A stretch of 64,000 nt of DNA from Streptomyces sp. NRRL WC-3605 (GCF_001509795.1 NZ_LLZN01000052.1:34041-98040); one strand, 5' to 3'. Shown: positions 1 to 9,134, counted from the stretch's first letter. Notes: generated by a model from the letters alone, not told the origin. Numbers and translations are program-made.

Positions 1-4
1 CCTG

Positions 5-48
5 CGTCAGGTCAAGCGCGTCCCGTCAGGTCGACCGCTTCCGTCAGG
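5..48. repeat. Three spaced CGTCAGG direct repeats
   Basis: CGTCAGG occurs at 5-11, 24-30 and 42-48, so with 18-19 base spacing. The last copy overlaps the stop codon of the phosphatase gene on the minus strand. The window edge cuts off any further copies. No function can be assigned. Confidence 0.45.
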
Positions 49-1231
49 CCCGCACCTGGATCAGGGCGTGCGTCCCGGCCGTCCGCCACTTCTGCCCCTC
101 GGCGGTCACCAGCGCGGCCTCCGTACCGGCGTCCAGACCGGTGACCACCTCCGACTTCAGCGTCCGCAGGGCCGCGACCGGGCCGGGGAAGTGGGCGGTG
201 ACCTCGGCGAAGGGCGTGGTGGGCGGCCACCGCCGGTCCCCCACGAGACGGCGGTAGTTGAGGTCGCCCTTGAGGAGGGTGAGGGTCGCCGAGGCCAGTT
301 CCCCGCGGAGGTCGGCGGGCATGTCCGCGTACGGCAGCGGGGCGCAGGAGAAGGGGTGGGCGCGCACGGTCAGCCGGCCGTCGCCCAGCGCCTCCCACAG
401 GACGCGCCCGTGCCCGGCGGCGGCACCCGGCGCGGTGACGAGCCGGCGCAGGGCGTCGAGGACGTCGGCGTGCGTGGCGTCGGAGACGTAGTACGGCTGC
501 GGCTTGACGTGCAGCAGGACCCGGGCGGCTCGACCCTCGGTGAGGAGCCGGGCGATGAGCAGCAGGTCGGGGACGAGTTCGCGGCCGGCGTTGTCGGCGA
601 TCAGGCAGACGGTGGCGGTGCCGGAGGGCGGCAGCAGCGACCAGAGGACATCGCTGTCGTCTGCCACCAGGGGCGGGGTGCCGGAGTCGGACGGGTCGCC
701 CGCGGCCCCCAGCCGGAAGCTGAGGTCGGCGCGGTTGCCCCAGAGTGAGCCGTGCAGCAGCGCGCGGTCCTGTTCGGCCGGGGGCCGGTCGGCGAGGGCG
801 TCGAGGGCGGCCAGTTCCTCGCCGGTCTCGGGCGAGTCGAGTTCGGCCGTCTTGGACGGGCGGAACGGGTCGATGCCCTGCCAGGGGCCGGGGGTGAAGT
901 AGCCGACGGCGTCGAGGAGACGGCGGTAGAACCAGCTCTCGGACCACAGCCAGGGCACGTCGAACCACGACCGGCCGGTGTGGGTGTCCGCGCCCCAGGC
1001 CGTCCAGCGGTCCCGGTCGTGGGCGCCGGCGGGGAGCGGTTCGATCACGCCGTCGAGGCAGTTCGCGAGCAGTGCGTCCAGGGCGCGGCGCTGCTCGGGG
1101 CCGTAGGGGAGGGCGTCCCGGACCTGGCGGATGATCGCGGGGTGCCGTTCGGCGAGGACGCCGTGCGGGAAGGAGCCCGGCTCGTCGGCGAGGAGGACGG
1201 GCGGGAGCGGGGCGTCGGACCGTGCGGGCAT
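44..1231 (-). CDS. ARMT1-like damage-control phosphatase (DUF89 family)
   Basis: A 395-residue protein of the DUF89/ARMT1 metal-dependent phosphatase family, whose members hydrolyse phosphorylated or damaged metabolites; the substrate here is unknown. Visible features are the N-terminal segment with WLWSESWFYRRLL and the family core motif ADNAGRELVPDL near residue 210, where aspartate and asparagine would bind the metal; a VKPQPYYVSD stretch follows. Length fits the family (about 380-440). I place the start at ATG 1231 because TACGGT lies seven bases upstream, the leaderless pattern common in Streptomyces; GTG at 1240 is the alternative. It is the last gene before the butyrolactone locus and is transcribed in the same direction as the pseudo-receptor, 22 bases from it. 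Confidence 0.8.
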   Translation of the reverse strand: MPARSDAPLPPVLLADEPGSFPHGVLAERHPAIIRQVRDALPYGPEQRRALDALLANCLDGVIEPLPAGAHDRDRWTAWGADTHTGRSWFDVPWLWSESWFYRRLLDAVGYFTPGPWQGIDPFRPSKTAELDSPETGEELAALDALADRPPAEQDRALLHGSLWGNRADLSFRLGAAGDPSDSGTPPLVADDSDVLWSLLPPSGTATVCLIADNAGRELVPDLLLIARLLTEGRAARVLLHVKPQPYYVSDATHADVLDALRRLVTAPGAAAGHGRVLWEALGDGRLTVRAHPFSCAPLPYADMPADLRGELASATLTLLKGDLNYRRLVGDRRWPPTTPFAEVTAHFPGPVAALRTLKSEVVTGLDAGTEAALVTAEGQKWRTAGTHALIQVRA

Positions 1232-1253
1232 GCGCCTCACCGTACCGCCCGGG

Positions 1254-1901
1254 TCAGACGGCTCTGATCTCCCGTTCCAGCTGTGTCGCGAGGGTGAGGT
1301 AGCGGGCGCGGCGGGGCACCGGGACCAGTCCCCGGATCATCAGGTGCCACATCTCGGCCACGCGGCGGGGCTGGCGGGCGACGCTCTCCGTGGAGCGGCC
1401 GACTACGCGGGTACCGACGAAGAAGCAGACCAGGGCGTGCGCGGCGGCCTCGGCGTCGACGTCCGGGTGCAGGTCGGACTCCTGGGCGGCGCACACGAGC
1501 CGGCGGGTGGTGATGTCCAGCAGCTCGGTGAACGGGTGCCGCAGGGGCGGGCGGATCAGCACTCCCCCGGTGGCCAGGCGCAGCCCGGCGCGCGGGATGG
1601 GGCCCTCGACGGACAGGCGGGTGATGCCGAACGTCGTGCGTATCAGGGCCTCGAGGGAGGAGTAGCCGCGGCCCTCCATCTCGGCGGCGACCTGCCGGGA
1701 CGCCCGCGACTGGAGTTCCATGATGGCCTGGGCGAGATCCTCCTTCGCCGCGAAGTGGAAGTACAGGGCCCCCTTGGTGACCTGGGCCTGTTCGACGATG
1801 TCGCTCAGACTGGTGCATTCATAGCCATGACGGTCGAACAGTTCGGCGGCGGCTGTGAGGATCGTGGTGCGGGTCTGTTCGGCGCGTAGCTGCCTCGCCA
1901 T
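1254..1901 (-). CDS. TetR-family pseudo-gamma-butyrolactone receptor (ScbR2/JadR2-like)
   Basis: A 215-residue TetR regulator. The N-terminal helix-turn-helix (about residues 9-55) ends in VTKGALYFHF, the signature of the butyrolactone-receptor subfamily, and starts MARQLRAEQTRTTIL as in ScbR2/JadR2-type pseudo-receptors. Unlike the true receptor at 3109-3846 it has no tryptophan in the central ligand region (the only Trp is near the C terminus). From family knowledge this suggests it does not bind butyrolactones and may answer to antibiotics or other ligands. It lies 74 bases downstream of the AfsA-type gene on the same strand, and the gap holds an ARE-like operator, so autorepression or control by the receptor is likely. 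Start ATG 1901 with a GGGG-rich leader. Confidence 0.85.
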   Translation of the reverse strand: MARQLRAEQTRTTILTAAAELFDRHGYECTSLSDIVEQAQVTKGALYFHFAAKEDLAQAIMELQSRASRQVAAEMEGRGYSSLEALIRTTFGITRLSVEGPIPRAGLRLATGGVLIRPPLRHPFTELLDITTRRLVCAAQESDLHPDVDAEAAAHALVCFFVGTRVVGRSTESVARQPRRVAEMWHLMIRGLVPVPRRARYLTLATQLEREIRAV

Positions 1902-1927
1902 CGGGGGGACACTCCTGAAGGGGGCGG

Positions 1928-1953
1928 AAAAGAACGGGACATGCCGTTTGTTT
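1928..1953 (-). promoter_or_regulatory. ARE-like operator upstream of pseudo-receptor gene
   Basis: An imperfect inverted repeat, AAAAGAACGGG (1928-1938) and GCCGTTTGTTT (1943-1953), 8 of 11 positions pairing. The CCGTTTGTTT arm resembles half-sites of autoregulatory elements bound by ArpA/ScbR receptors. It sits 27-52 bases upstream of the regulator's start codon. Binding is inferred, not shown. Confidence 0.5.
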
Positions 1954-1975
1954 CTTACTCCCTGCACACGATATC

Positions 1976-2917
1976 TCAGCGCCCCTCCGTCCCCACCCCA
2001 CACTCGAATACCGTGGCATCTTTCTGACGGGCCGTGACACGGACGCCGTCGCCGTCCGGACCCGCCGCCTCGGTCCGCTCCATCCAGACGGGCAGGTCGA
2101 GTTCGGCGTACCGGTGGAAGAGGCAGGAGAAGGAGACCGGGGTCCGTCCGCCGCTCACGGGGTCGGCGGCGAGGACCTGACAGGCGGCCTCCAGCAGGAG
2201 CATCCCGGGGACGTGGTCGAGGGGATGATCGAAGAAAACAGCATGCCCGGTATCGACGCGCAGCTGCCGGCGGCCTGGAGCGGTGGCCGGGGCCAGGACG
2301 ACGTCGGCGGCCGAGGCGCGGCCCACGGCGTCGGGCGGCAGGCCCGGCGGGAGGGGGAGGACGGGCACGGTGGCGGCGGAACGGCCGCCGCGCAGCCGCC
2401 GGTAGACGGCCTCGCTCGTCCAGGTCGCCGCCACCCGTGCGGTCGCCACGCTCGTGGAGCCGAGCAGCACGTCGGCCGCGTAGCGGAATCCGGCGGGCCG
2501 GCCGCCGCGGAGTGTGACGTCGGTGACGGTGACGCGCAGGAGGGGTTCGGCGGGCGCGGGGCCGACGGTGAGGAGGTCGGGCCGGATGCCGATGCCCAAC
2601 TCGCGCAGCACGAAGTGGTGTCCGAGCGGGACGTCGTAGGCGGTGTGGGCGAGCAGGGTGCCGGCCTGGCGGACGGTCTCCGCGACGAGCAGCGGCTGGT
2701 AGGCCGACCGGTCGGGCGAGACCAGCAGCTGGTGGGTGCGCGGCCACTCGGCGAAGACGTCGAAGGAGTCGGCACCGGTCGCGACCGCCCCCGTGAGAAA
2801 CGTTTCGGCTACGGAAGCCCGGTGGACGAGCTGCCGGGGTACCGTGGCCGTCATTCCGTCGGGCGCCGTGGGGAGTCCGGCGAGCGGGGTCGTGGCGAGT
2901 GGCCGCGAAGGTGGCAT
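1976..2917 (-). CDS. scbA: AfsA/ScbA-type gamma-butyrolactone synthase
   Basis: A 313-residue AfsA-family protein. In the known pathway AfsA joins a beta-ketoacyl-ACP to dihydroxyacetone phosphate as the first committed step to A-factor-like signalling lactones. Two AfsA hotdog repeats are visible. The first begins at VPRQLVHRASVAETFLT and contains VAETVRQAGTLLAHT; the second covers about residues 195-305 with FFDHPLDHVPGMLLLEAACQ. Length matches the family. Start ATG 2917 is preceded by AGGAGG five to nine bases upstream. It is divergent from the receptor gene, the classic scbA/scbR arrangement, with an ARE-like site in the shared intergenic region. No other butyrolactone enzyme (reductase, phosphatase) is adjacent in this window. 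Confidence 0.9.
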   Translation of the reverse strand: MPPSRPLATTPLAGLPTAPDGMTATVPRQLVHRASVAETFLTGAVATGADSFDVFAEWPRTHQLLVSPDRSAYQPLLVAETVRQAGTLLAHTAYDVPLGHHFVLRELGIGIRPDLLTVGPAPAEPLLRVTVTDVTLRGGRPAGFRYAADVLLGSTSVATARVAATWTSEAVYRRLRGGRSAATVPVLPLPPGLPPDAVGRASAADVVLAPATAPGRRQLRVDTGHAVFFDHPLDHVPGMLLLEAACQVLAADPVSGGRTPVSFSCLFHRYAELDLPVWMERTEAAGPDGDGVRVTARQKDATVFECGVGTEGR

Positions 2918-2994
2918 GTCCCCTCCTTGGGTCCCCCTGTGTGTGCCCGTACGGTGCGCTGAACAGGCGGCGAGGTGCCCGTGCCGCGAGCGTT

Positions 2995-3017
2995 AGAGTA
3001 CGAGGCGACCGGTTTGT
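2995..3017. promoter_or_regulatory. ARE-like operator in scbA-scbR intergenic region
   Basis: GACCGGTTTGT at 3007-3017 matches 10 of 11 positions of the ArpA half-site consensus (GGYCGGTWYGK); the opposite half (2996-3006) is degenerate. On the minus strand TACTCT (rc of 2995-3000) is a candidate -10 for the synthase gene, so a receptor bound here would cover its promoter. The 191-base gap separates start codons 2917 and 3109. Confidence 0.5.
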
Positions 3018-3108
3018 TTTCAATGCGGCCGCGGGTCGCTCGTCCGTGCCCCACCGCTCCGGCGCACGCGGGGCGCACAGGCCGACTCGCGGTGATGAAG
3101 GGGCTGTT

Positions 3109-3846
3109 ATGGCGAGGCAGGAGCGCGCCATCAGAACGCGGCAGGTGATCCTGGAGGCGGCCGGGGCGGTCTTCGACGAGCACGGGTACGCCGCCACGAC
3201 CATCTCGATGGTCCTGGACCGCGCCGCGGTGACCAAGGGCGCCCTGTACTTCCACTTCCCCTCCAAGGAGTCGCTCGCGCAGGCCGTGCTGGACGAGCAG
3301 ATCGCGTTCGGGACGGTGCCCCCGCAGCCCTGCAAGCTGCAGGAAGTCGTCGACATGACCTTCGTGTTCGGGCAGCGGCTGCGGCACAACGCGCTGCTCA
3401 AGGGGAGCGTGCGGCTCGCCGTGGACCAGAGCGCGCCGTCCGGAGTCGACCACTCCGGGGCGTTCCGGCAGTGGGCGGACCTGCTGGTCGTCGTACTGGA
3501 ACAGGCGCTGGCGCAGGGTGAGTTGCTGCCCACCGTGCGGCCGAGGCAGACGGTGGAGCTGCTGGTCGGCTCGTTCGCCGGCATCCAGCTGATGTCCCGG
3601 GCGCTGACCGGCCGGGAGGATCTGGCGGAGCGCATCTCGCAGTTGTGGGGACATCTGCTGCCGGGCATCGCGGTGCCGGGCCTCCTCACCGGTATCGACC
3701 GGGAGCCGGACCGCGGACTGCGGGTGCTCGCCGCCCTCGACGCGACGGACGCGACTGACGCGACGGACGCGCCGGAGGCGCCGGAGGCGCCGGCCTCCGG
3801 CGTGGGCACGCCTGACACGGACCGTGATCGCATCGGACCGGAGTGA
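3109..3846 (+). CDS. scbR: TetR-family gamma-butyrolactone receptor (ScbR/ArpA-like)
   Basis: A 245-residue repressor closely resembling ScbR over its first 215 residues: MARQERAIRTRQVIL at the N terminus, helix-turn-helix closing with VTKGALYFHF (residues 41-50), then a ligand domain. W122 in FRQW corresponds to the tryptophan that contacts the lactone in ArpA/CprB-type receptors, so it should be ligand-responsive. ATG 3109 is chosen because it begins the conserved N terminus. The C terminus is extended by about 30 residues of DAT/EAP repeats and a polar tail not found in ScbR. It is divergent from the synthase and probably represses it and itself through the ARE-like site. Confidence 0.9.
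   Translation: MARQERAIRTRQVILEAAGAVFDEHGYAATTISMVLDRAAVTKGALYFHFPSKESLAQAVLDEQIAFGTVPPQPCKLQEVVDMTFVFGQRLRHNALLKGSVRLAVDQSAPSGVDHSGAFRQWADLLVVVLEQALAQGELLPTVRPRQTVELLVGSFAGIQLMSRALTGREDLAERISQLWGHLLPGIAVPGLLTGIDREPDRGLRVLAALDATDATDATDAPEAPEAPASGVGTPDTDRDRIGPE
3739..3792 (+). repeat. Six 9-bp tandem units in receptor C terminus
   Basis: Units GACGCGAC(G/T), GACGCGCCG and GAGGCGCCG follow each other in frame from 3739 to 3792 and encode DAT x3, DAP, EAP x2. Because 9 is a multiple of 3, copy-number change would lengthen or shorten the tail without a frameshift. Confidence 0.8.
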
Positions 3847-3883
3847 CGGTTTCCGGGCGGGGCGCCCGGCGGTGAAAAGGACG

Positions 3884-3922
3884 GCGGGCCGGCCGATGCC
3901 CCATCCGCATCGGCCGGCCCGC
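3884..3922. terminator. Bidirectional terminator hairpin
   Basis: A perfect 16-bp inverted repeat (3884-3899 with 3907-3922) with a 7-base loop lies between the convergent receptor gene (stop 3846) and protease gene (stop 3966). It can serve both strands. Confidence 0.85.
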
Positions 3923-3965
3923 CCGCTCATGGCGTCCCTCGGGGGGACGTCCGGTCACCGTCGGC

Positions 3966-5771
3966 TCAGAAGGTCAGGCTCCAGCCGTTGAGCCGGCCCG
4001 TGTCCTGCGCGGCCGTGTCACGGACCCGCAGCTTCCAGGTGCCGTCGGCGGTCTCGGTGGACGCGTTCACCGTGTAGGTCGCCTTGACGTCGTCCGCGGA
4101 GTCCGAGCCGCTAGAGGACTTCAGGCGGTACGTCGAACCGTCCGGGGCGACCAGGTCGACGACCAGGTCGCCGCGGTAGGTGTGGGTGATGTCCACGGCG
4201 ACCCGCAGGGCCGAGGGGGCGTTGCCGCCGCGGCCGGACACCGTGATCGGGGACTCGACCGCGGAACCGGCGTCCGGGATGGACAGCGCGGTGGTGCTGG
4301 TGAAGGTGGTGCCCCCCGTGGAGCCGCCGGAGCCGCTCACCGCCTGCACCGTCTTCGCCGCGTCCGCGAGACCGGCGCCGCAGCCGCCGGAGCAGGTGCC
4401 GGGCAGCGTGCGGGCGTTGGCCTTGATCGCGGACTCGATCTGCGCCGGGGTCAACGACGCGTTCGCCGACTTCATCAGGGCGGCGAGGCCCGCGATGTGC
4501 GGGGCGGCCATGCTGGTGCCCTGGTAGTAGGCGTAGTTCTCGGTGGACGGGCCCTTGGTGCCGGAGTTCAGCGTGGACAGGATGCCGTTCGAGGTCACCG
4601 AGTCGGTCTCGCCGCCGGGTGCGGCGACGTCGACGACCGTGCCGTAGTTGGAGTAGTAGGAGCGGTTGCCCTGCCGGTCGGTGGCGGCCACGCTGACGAC
4701 GTTGGCGCAGGAGGCCGGCGAGTAGTTCGAGGCGTTGGCGTTGCTGTTGCCCGCGGCGACGACGACCGTGGTGCCGCGGCCGACGGCGGCGTTGATCGCG
4801 CTCTGCGTCGCGGTGGTGCAGGAACCGCCGCCGCCCAGGCTCATGTTGATGACCTTGGCGACGTTCGTGTTGGCCGGGACACCGGAGACCGTGCCGCCGG
4901 ACGCCCAGGTGATCGCGTCGATGATGTCGGAGTCGTAGCCGCCGCACTTGCCGAGGACGCGCAGCGGGGAGACCTTGGCGCCGTGCGCGATGCCAGCGAC
5001 GCCCTTGCCGTTGCCGGTGACGGCGGCGATCGTGCCGGCGACGTGGGTGCCGTGCCAGGAGGAGCCGTACGCCGGGTCGCCGGACTGGCACTCGTCGGCG
5101 GCGGTCCAGTCGCCCGGGTCGGACGGGTCGCTGTCCCGGCCGTTGCCGTCGTTGGCGACCGTGGCGTCGGAGATGAAGTCGTAGCCGGGCACGATGTTCG
5201 CCGCGAGGTCGGAGTGCGCGACGTAGCCGGTGTCGATGACGGCCACGGTCACGCCGGTGCCGGTGGCGACGTCCCAGGCGCCCGGCACCCGCATGCCCGC
5301 GGTCGTCTCGAACAGGTCCCACTGCTTGGCGTACTCGGTGTCGTTCGGCGTGGCCTGCGGCTTGTTCAGCCGGTCCGGTACGACGTAGGCGACCTGGGGG
5401 TCGGCCCGGTACGCGGAGACGACGTCGGCGACGTCCTTCGTGGTGGCGTCGCCGCCGAGGCCGACGAGGGCGGCGCCGGAGCCGAGGCGGCGCTCGAAGT
5501 CGAGGCTCTCGCCCGCCGTGTCGCCCTTGGCGGCGGCGTCGGCCCGGGCGGCCTTGTTCGACGTGGCCTCGGCGGCACCGGACTTGTAGCCGACGATCAG
5601 ACGCTCGGCCGGGGTACCGGGTGCGGCCTCGGTCCGGGCCGTGGGGACGGCGGTGGGGGCGTGGGGTGCGGGTTCCTGGGCGGCGGCGACGGTGGTGGCG
5701 GCCGTGAGGAGGGTCGCGGAGACCGCGGCGACGGATATCAGCTTCCGTCTGAGGGACGCAGAGGTGCGCAA
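3966..5771 (-). CDS. Secreted subtilisin-like serine protease with P-domain
   Basis: A 601-residue S8 peptidase. Signal peptide covers about residues 1-31 (RRK, hydrophobic core, AAA). An inhibitor-I9-type propeptide follows (about 55-135). The catalytic domain carries D180 in AVIDTGY, H240 in SWHGTHVAGT and S420 in QGTSMAAPH. After a GSGGSTGGT linker comes a C-terminal proprotein-convertase P-domain (about 495-601). TTG 5771 is the likely start: AAAGG lies seven bases upstream and the next codons give a normal signal peptide, while upstream in-frame sequence is unlike secreted protein. It should act outside the cell on protein substrates, self-processing its propeptide. It is divergent from the LPMO gene and converges on the receptor gene across a strong hairpin. 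Confidence 0.9.
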   Translation of the reverse strand: MRTSASLRRKLISVAAVSATLLTAATTVAAAQEPAPHAPTAVPTARTEAAPGTPAERLIVGYKSGAAEATSNKAARADAAAKGDTAGESLDFERRLGSGAALVGLGGDATTKDVADVVSAYRADPQVAYVVPDRLNKPQATPNDTEYAKQWDLFETTAGMRVPGAWDVATGTGVTVAVIDTGYVAHSDLAANIVPGYDFISDATVANDGNGRDSDPSDPGDWTAADECQSGDPAYGSSWHGTHVAGTIAAVTGNGKGVAGIAHGAKVSPLRVLGKCGGYDSDIIDAITWASGGTVSGVPANTNVAKVINMSLGGGGSCTTATQSAINAAVGRGTTVVVAAGNSNANASNYSPASCANVVSVAATDRQGNRSYYSNYGTVVDVAAPGGETDSVTSNGILSTLNSGTKGPSTENYAYYQGTSMAAPHIAGLAALMKSANASLTPAQIESAIKANARTLPGTCSGGCGAGLADAAKTVQAVSGSGGSTGGTTFTSTTALSIPDAGSAVESPITVSGRGGNAPSALRVAVDITHTYRGDLVVDLVAPDGSTYRLKSSSGSDSADDVKATYTVNASTETADGTWKLRVRDTAAQDTGRLNGWSLTF

Positions 5772-6222
5772 GGGAGTGCCTTTCGTGGCCGGCCGTACTC
5801 CGGGCAGCGCGGAGCGGCGGTCGAATCGCTTCGTCGTCGAAGCGGCGGGGGGTACGCAGGAAGGCGTGGCTGGGGGGGGGACACGTCGAAGGCGTGGCTT
5901 GGGGGACGCGTCGAAGGCGTGAGTGGGTGGGGGTGGTGCGACGTGCGGTGGGGGCGGTGCGACGTGCGGGGCGCGGCGGCCGGCCTGGCGCGAGCTGGGC
6001 CCCTGCGGGGTGACCTGTGGGCCAGCTGTGGTCGAACGATAGGCAAAGAGAAGGTCATCGGAATACAGGGGAAACCCTCGACCAGGCCGGAAACCCACCC
6101 TCGATGTCCGGTACCCGACCGGTAATGGCGGGCTTTGCCCCGGCTCGTCGGGCGCTGAACACGCCGGGCCGGATTCCCGTACTGCACAAGGACCGTTGCC
6201 GTCGGCCGAGGAGTCGTTCCGG
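5772..6222. other. Protease/LPMO intergenic region with G-rich repeats
   Basis: This 451-base divergent gap carries no convincing gene. 5861-5969 is G-rich on the plus strand and repetitive. AAGGCGTGG-type units start at 5861, 5889 and 5914, CGTCGAAGGCGTG recurs at 5884-5896 and 5909-5921, and GGTGCGACGTGCGG recurs at 5935-5948 and 5956-5969. A run of nine G lies at 5872-5880. From 6020 to 6080 the sequence is more A+T-rich, with TATCGT on the minus strand a possible -10 for the protease. Confidence 0.7.
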
Positions 6223-7197
6223 ATGTCCCGGATGCCCTGGATCAGTTCGCATCGCGCCGCTCTCGCGGCCGCCGTCGCCGTGCCGCCGCTGCTCACGGTG
6301 TGGGCGGCGGGGCCCGCTCAGGCGCACGGGGCGCCGACCGATCCGGTGAGCCGGGTGTACGCCTGCTCTCCCGAGGGCGGTGCCGCCGCCCGGTCGGCGG
6401 CGTGCCGGGCGGCCGTCGCGGCCAACGGGGCACCCTTCACGGCCTGGGACAACCTGCGGATCGCGAACGTGAACGGACGGGACCGGCAGGTCGTGCCCGA
6501 CGGCGGACTGTGCAGCGGAGGGCTGCCCGCCTACCGGGGCCTCGACCTCGCGCGGTCCGACTGGCCGTCGACCCGGCTGACCCCCGGCGCCACCCTGACG
6601 ATGCGGTACTCCTCGACGATCCCGCACACCGGCACGTTCCAGCTCTACCTCACCAAGGCCGGCTACGACCCGTCGCGACCGCTGACCTGGTCGGATCTGC
6701 CGGACCGCCCGTTCGCCTCGATCAAGGACCCGGCACTGACGAACGGGGCGTACCGGATCACGGCGAAGCTGCCCTCCGACCGCTCGGGCCGCCATGTGCT
6801 GTACACGGTGTGGCGCAACACCAGTACGCCGGACACCTACTACTCGTGCTCCGACGTGGTGTTCCCGGCCGCGGCGGGAGGCGGTGGCGGCGCGGGCACG
6901 GCGACGGGCGGCGCGGGGTCGGGGCGGAGCACGCAGCGCGCCCCGGGCAGCGCGAAGCCCACGAAGAGGGCAACCTCCTCGGCCTCGCCCACGGCCTCCG
7001 CCACCGGGGCCGCCGGGGCCGCCGGGAAGGCCGCCTCGGGCGCCCCGCGCGCCGCCGAGGCCCCCGCCGGTACACCGGTGGCGTCCACCGGCACGTCCGG
7101 TTCGGGGGCCTCGGCGCCGCTGGTCGCGGGCGGCGCCGCCGCGGTGCTGCTGCTCACCGGCGGCGCCGCACTGGCCCTGCGTCTGCGCCGCAGGTGA
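6223..7197 (+). CDS. AA10 lytic polysaccharide monooxygenase with C-terminal membrane anchor
   Basis: A 324-residue chitin/cellulose-active LPMO-type protein. The signal peptide ends AGPAQA so that H35 becomes the mature N terminus, as the copper histidine brace requires; the second brace histidine is H135 in TIPHTGTFQLYL. The AA10 domain runs to about residue 205 (YYSCSDVVFP). Then comes a Gly/Ser/Thr/Ala/Pro linker of about 80 residues. It ends in VASTG, a hydrophobic segment and RLRRR, which resembles a class E sortase (LAXTG-like) wall-anchor signal. ATG 6223 is chosen for GAGGAG nine bases upstream; ATG 6232 is possible. Copper-dependent oxidative cleavage of chitin or cellulose at the cell surface is the inferred role. 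Confidence 0.85.
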   Translation: MSRMPWISSHRAALAAAVAVPPLLTVWAAGPAQAHGAPTDPVSRVYACSPEGGAAARSAACRAAVAANGAPFTAWDNLRIANVNGRDRQVVPDGGLCSGGLPAYRGLDLARSDWPSTRLTPGATLTMRYSSTIPHTGTFQLYLTKAGYDPSRPLTWSDLPDRPFASIKDPALTNGAYRITAKLPSDRSGRHVLYTVWRNTSTPDTYYSCSDVVFPAAAGGGGGAGTATGGAGSGRSTQRAPGSAKPTKRATSSASPTASATGAAGAAGKAASGAPRAAEAPAGTPVASTGTSGSGASAPLVAGGAAAVLLLTGGAALALRLRRR

Positions 7198-7215
7198 ACT
7201 GCGGTCTGCTGGAGC

Positions 7216-8472
<1,257 letters not shown>

Positions 8473-8474
8473 TC

Positions 8475-9134
8475 ATGGCCTCGTCCTCCGACGTCACCTC
8501 GTCCTCCGGTGACACCCCCGAGCAGCCGGAAAGCGGTTCCGTGCGCCGCGGGCGCGTCCGGGCCCGCCGGGCCGCCGTGATGGCGGTGCCCGCCACCCTG
8601 GTCGCCGCCGGCCTCGCGGTGCTCACCGCCGAGGGGGCGCTGGGTGTGCAGTTCGCCATCTCCGGCATGCCGTTCACGGTCACGGCGACGGAGCTGAACG
8701 GCACCGGCTTCGAGCAGTTCGGCGGTCTCGACGAGATGGCCCCGGGCAGCCCCAACGAGGGCGACACCGGCGGCCAGGTCCTGATCGTCACCTCCGCCAT
8801 CAAGAACGCCACCCTCACCAAGCTCTGCCAGAGCGTCGACCTCGGCGGCACGAACCTGCTCATCACCGCGGGCAGCGGCGCCGAGAAGGTGACCGCCAGC
8901 GATCTGACCACCGACTCCACGGAGCTGTCCGGCGACGCCGCGTTCAACAACATCGAGATCGGCAACGACGCGAGCACCCTGACCAAGGCCGGGGTGAAGG
9001 GTCCCATCGGCGTCTTCAGCCAGCAGGCCGACACGGTGCGGATCGCGAACCTGCGGCAGACCAACTACGCCACCACCGCGGGTGTGTTCAAGCTGCCCGG
9101 ACTGAAGCTGCGGTTCAGCGGCTCGGGGTGCTGA
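8475..9134 (+). CDS. DUF6230 family protein
   Basis: A 219-residue protein of the Streptomyces DUF6230 family (older databases call relatives cholesterol esterase without evidence). Residues 1-34 are polar and basic (RRGRVRARRAAVM). One hydrophobic segment about 35-55 (AVPATLVAAGLAVLTAEGAL) acts as signal anchor, and the remainder is an exported beta-rich domain with cysteines in LCQSVDLG and at the C-terminal GSGC. ATG 8475 has GGGAG five bases upstream. Its stop overlaps the start of the DUF6114 gene (TGATG), so the two are translationally coupled and probably work together. Function unknown. Confidence 0.85.
   Translation: MASSSDVTSSSGDTPEQPESGSVRRGRVRARRAAVMAVPATLVAAGLAVLTAEGALGVQFAISGMPFTVTATELNGTGFEQFGGLDEMAPGSPNEGDTGGQVLIVTSAIKNATLTKLCQSVDLGGTNLLITAGSGAEKVTASDLTTDSTELSGDAAFNNIEIGNDASTLTKAGVKGPIGVFSQQADTVRIANLRQTNYATTAGVFKLPGLKLRFSGSGC

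Noticed and set aside
4182..6125. Long plus-strand frame opposite the subtilisin gene
   Set aside because: Composed of Gly/Asp/Val-rich repeats mirroring the protease codons; the opposite strand has an intact catalytic triad and signal peptide.
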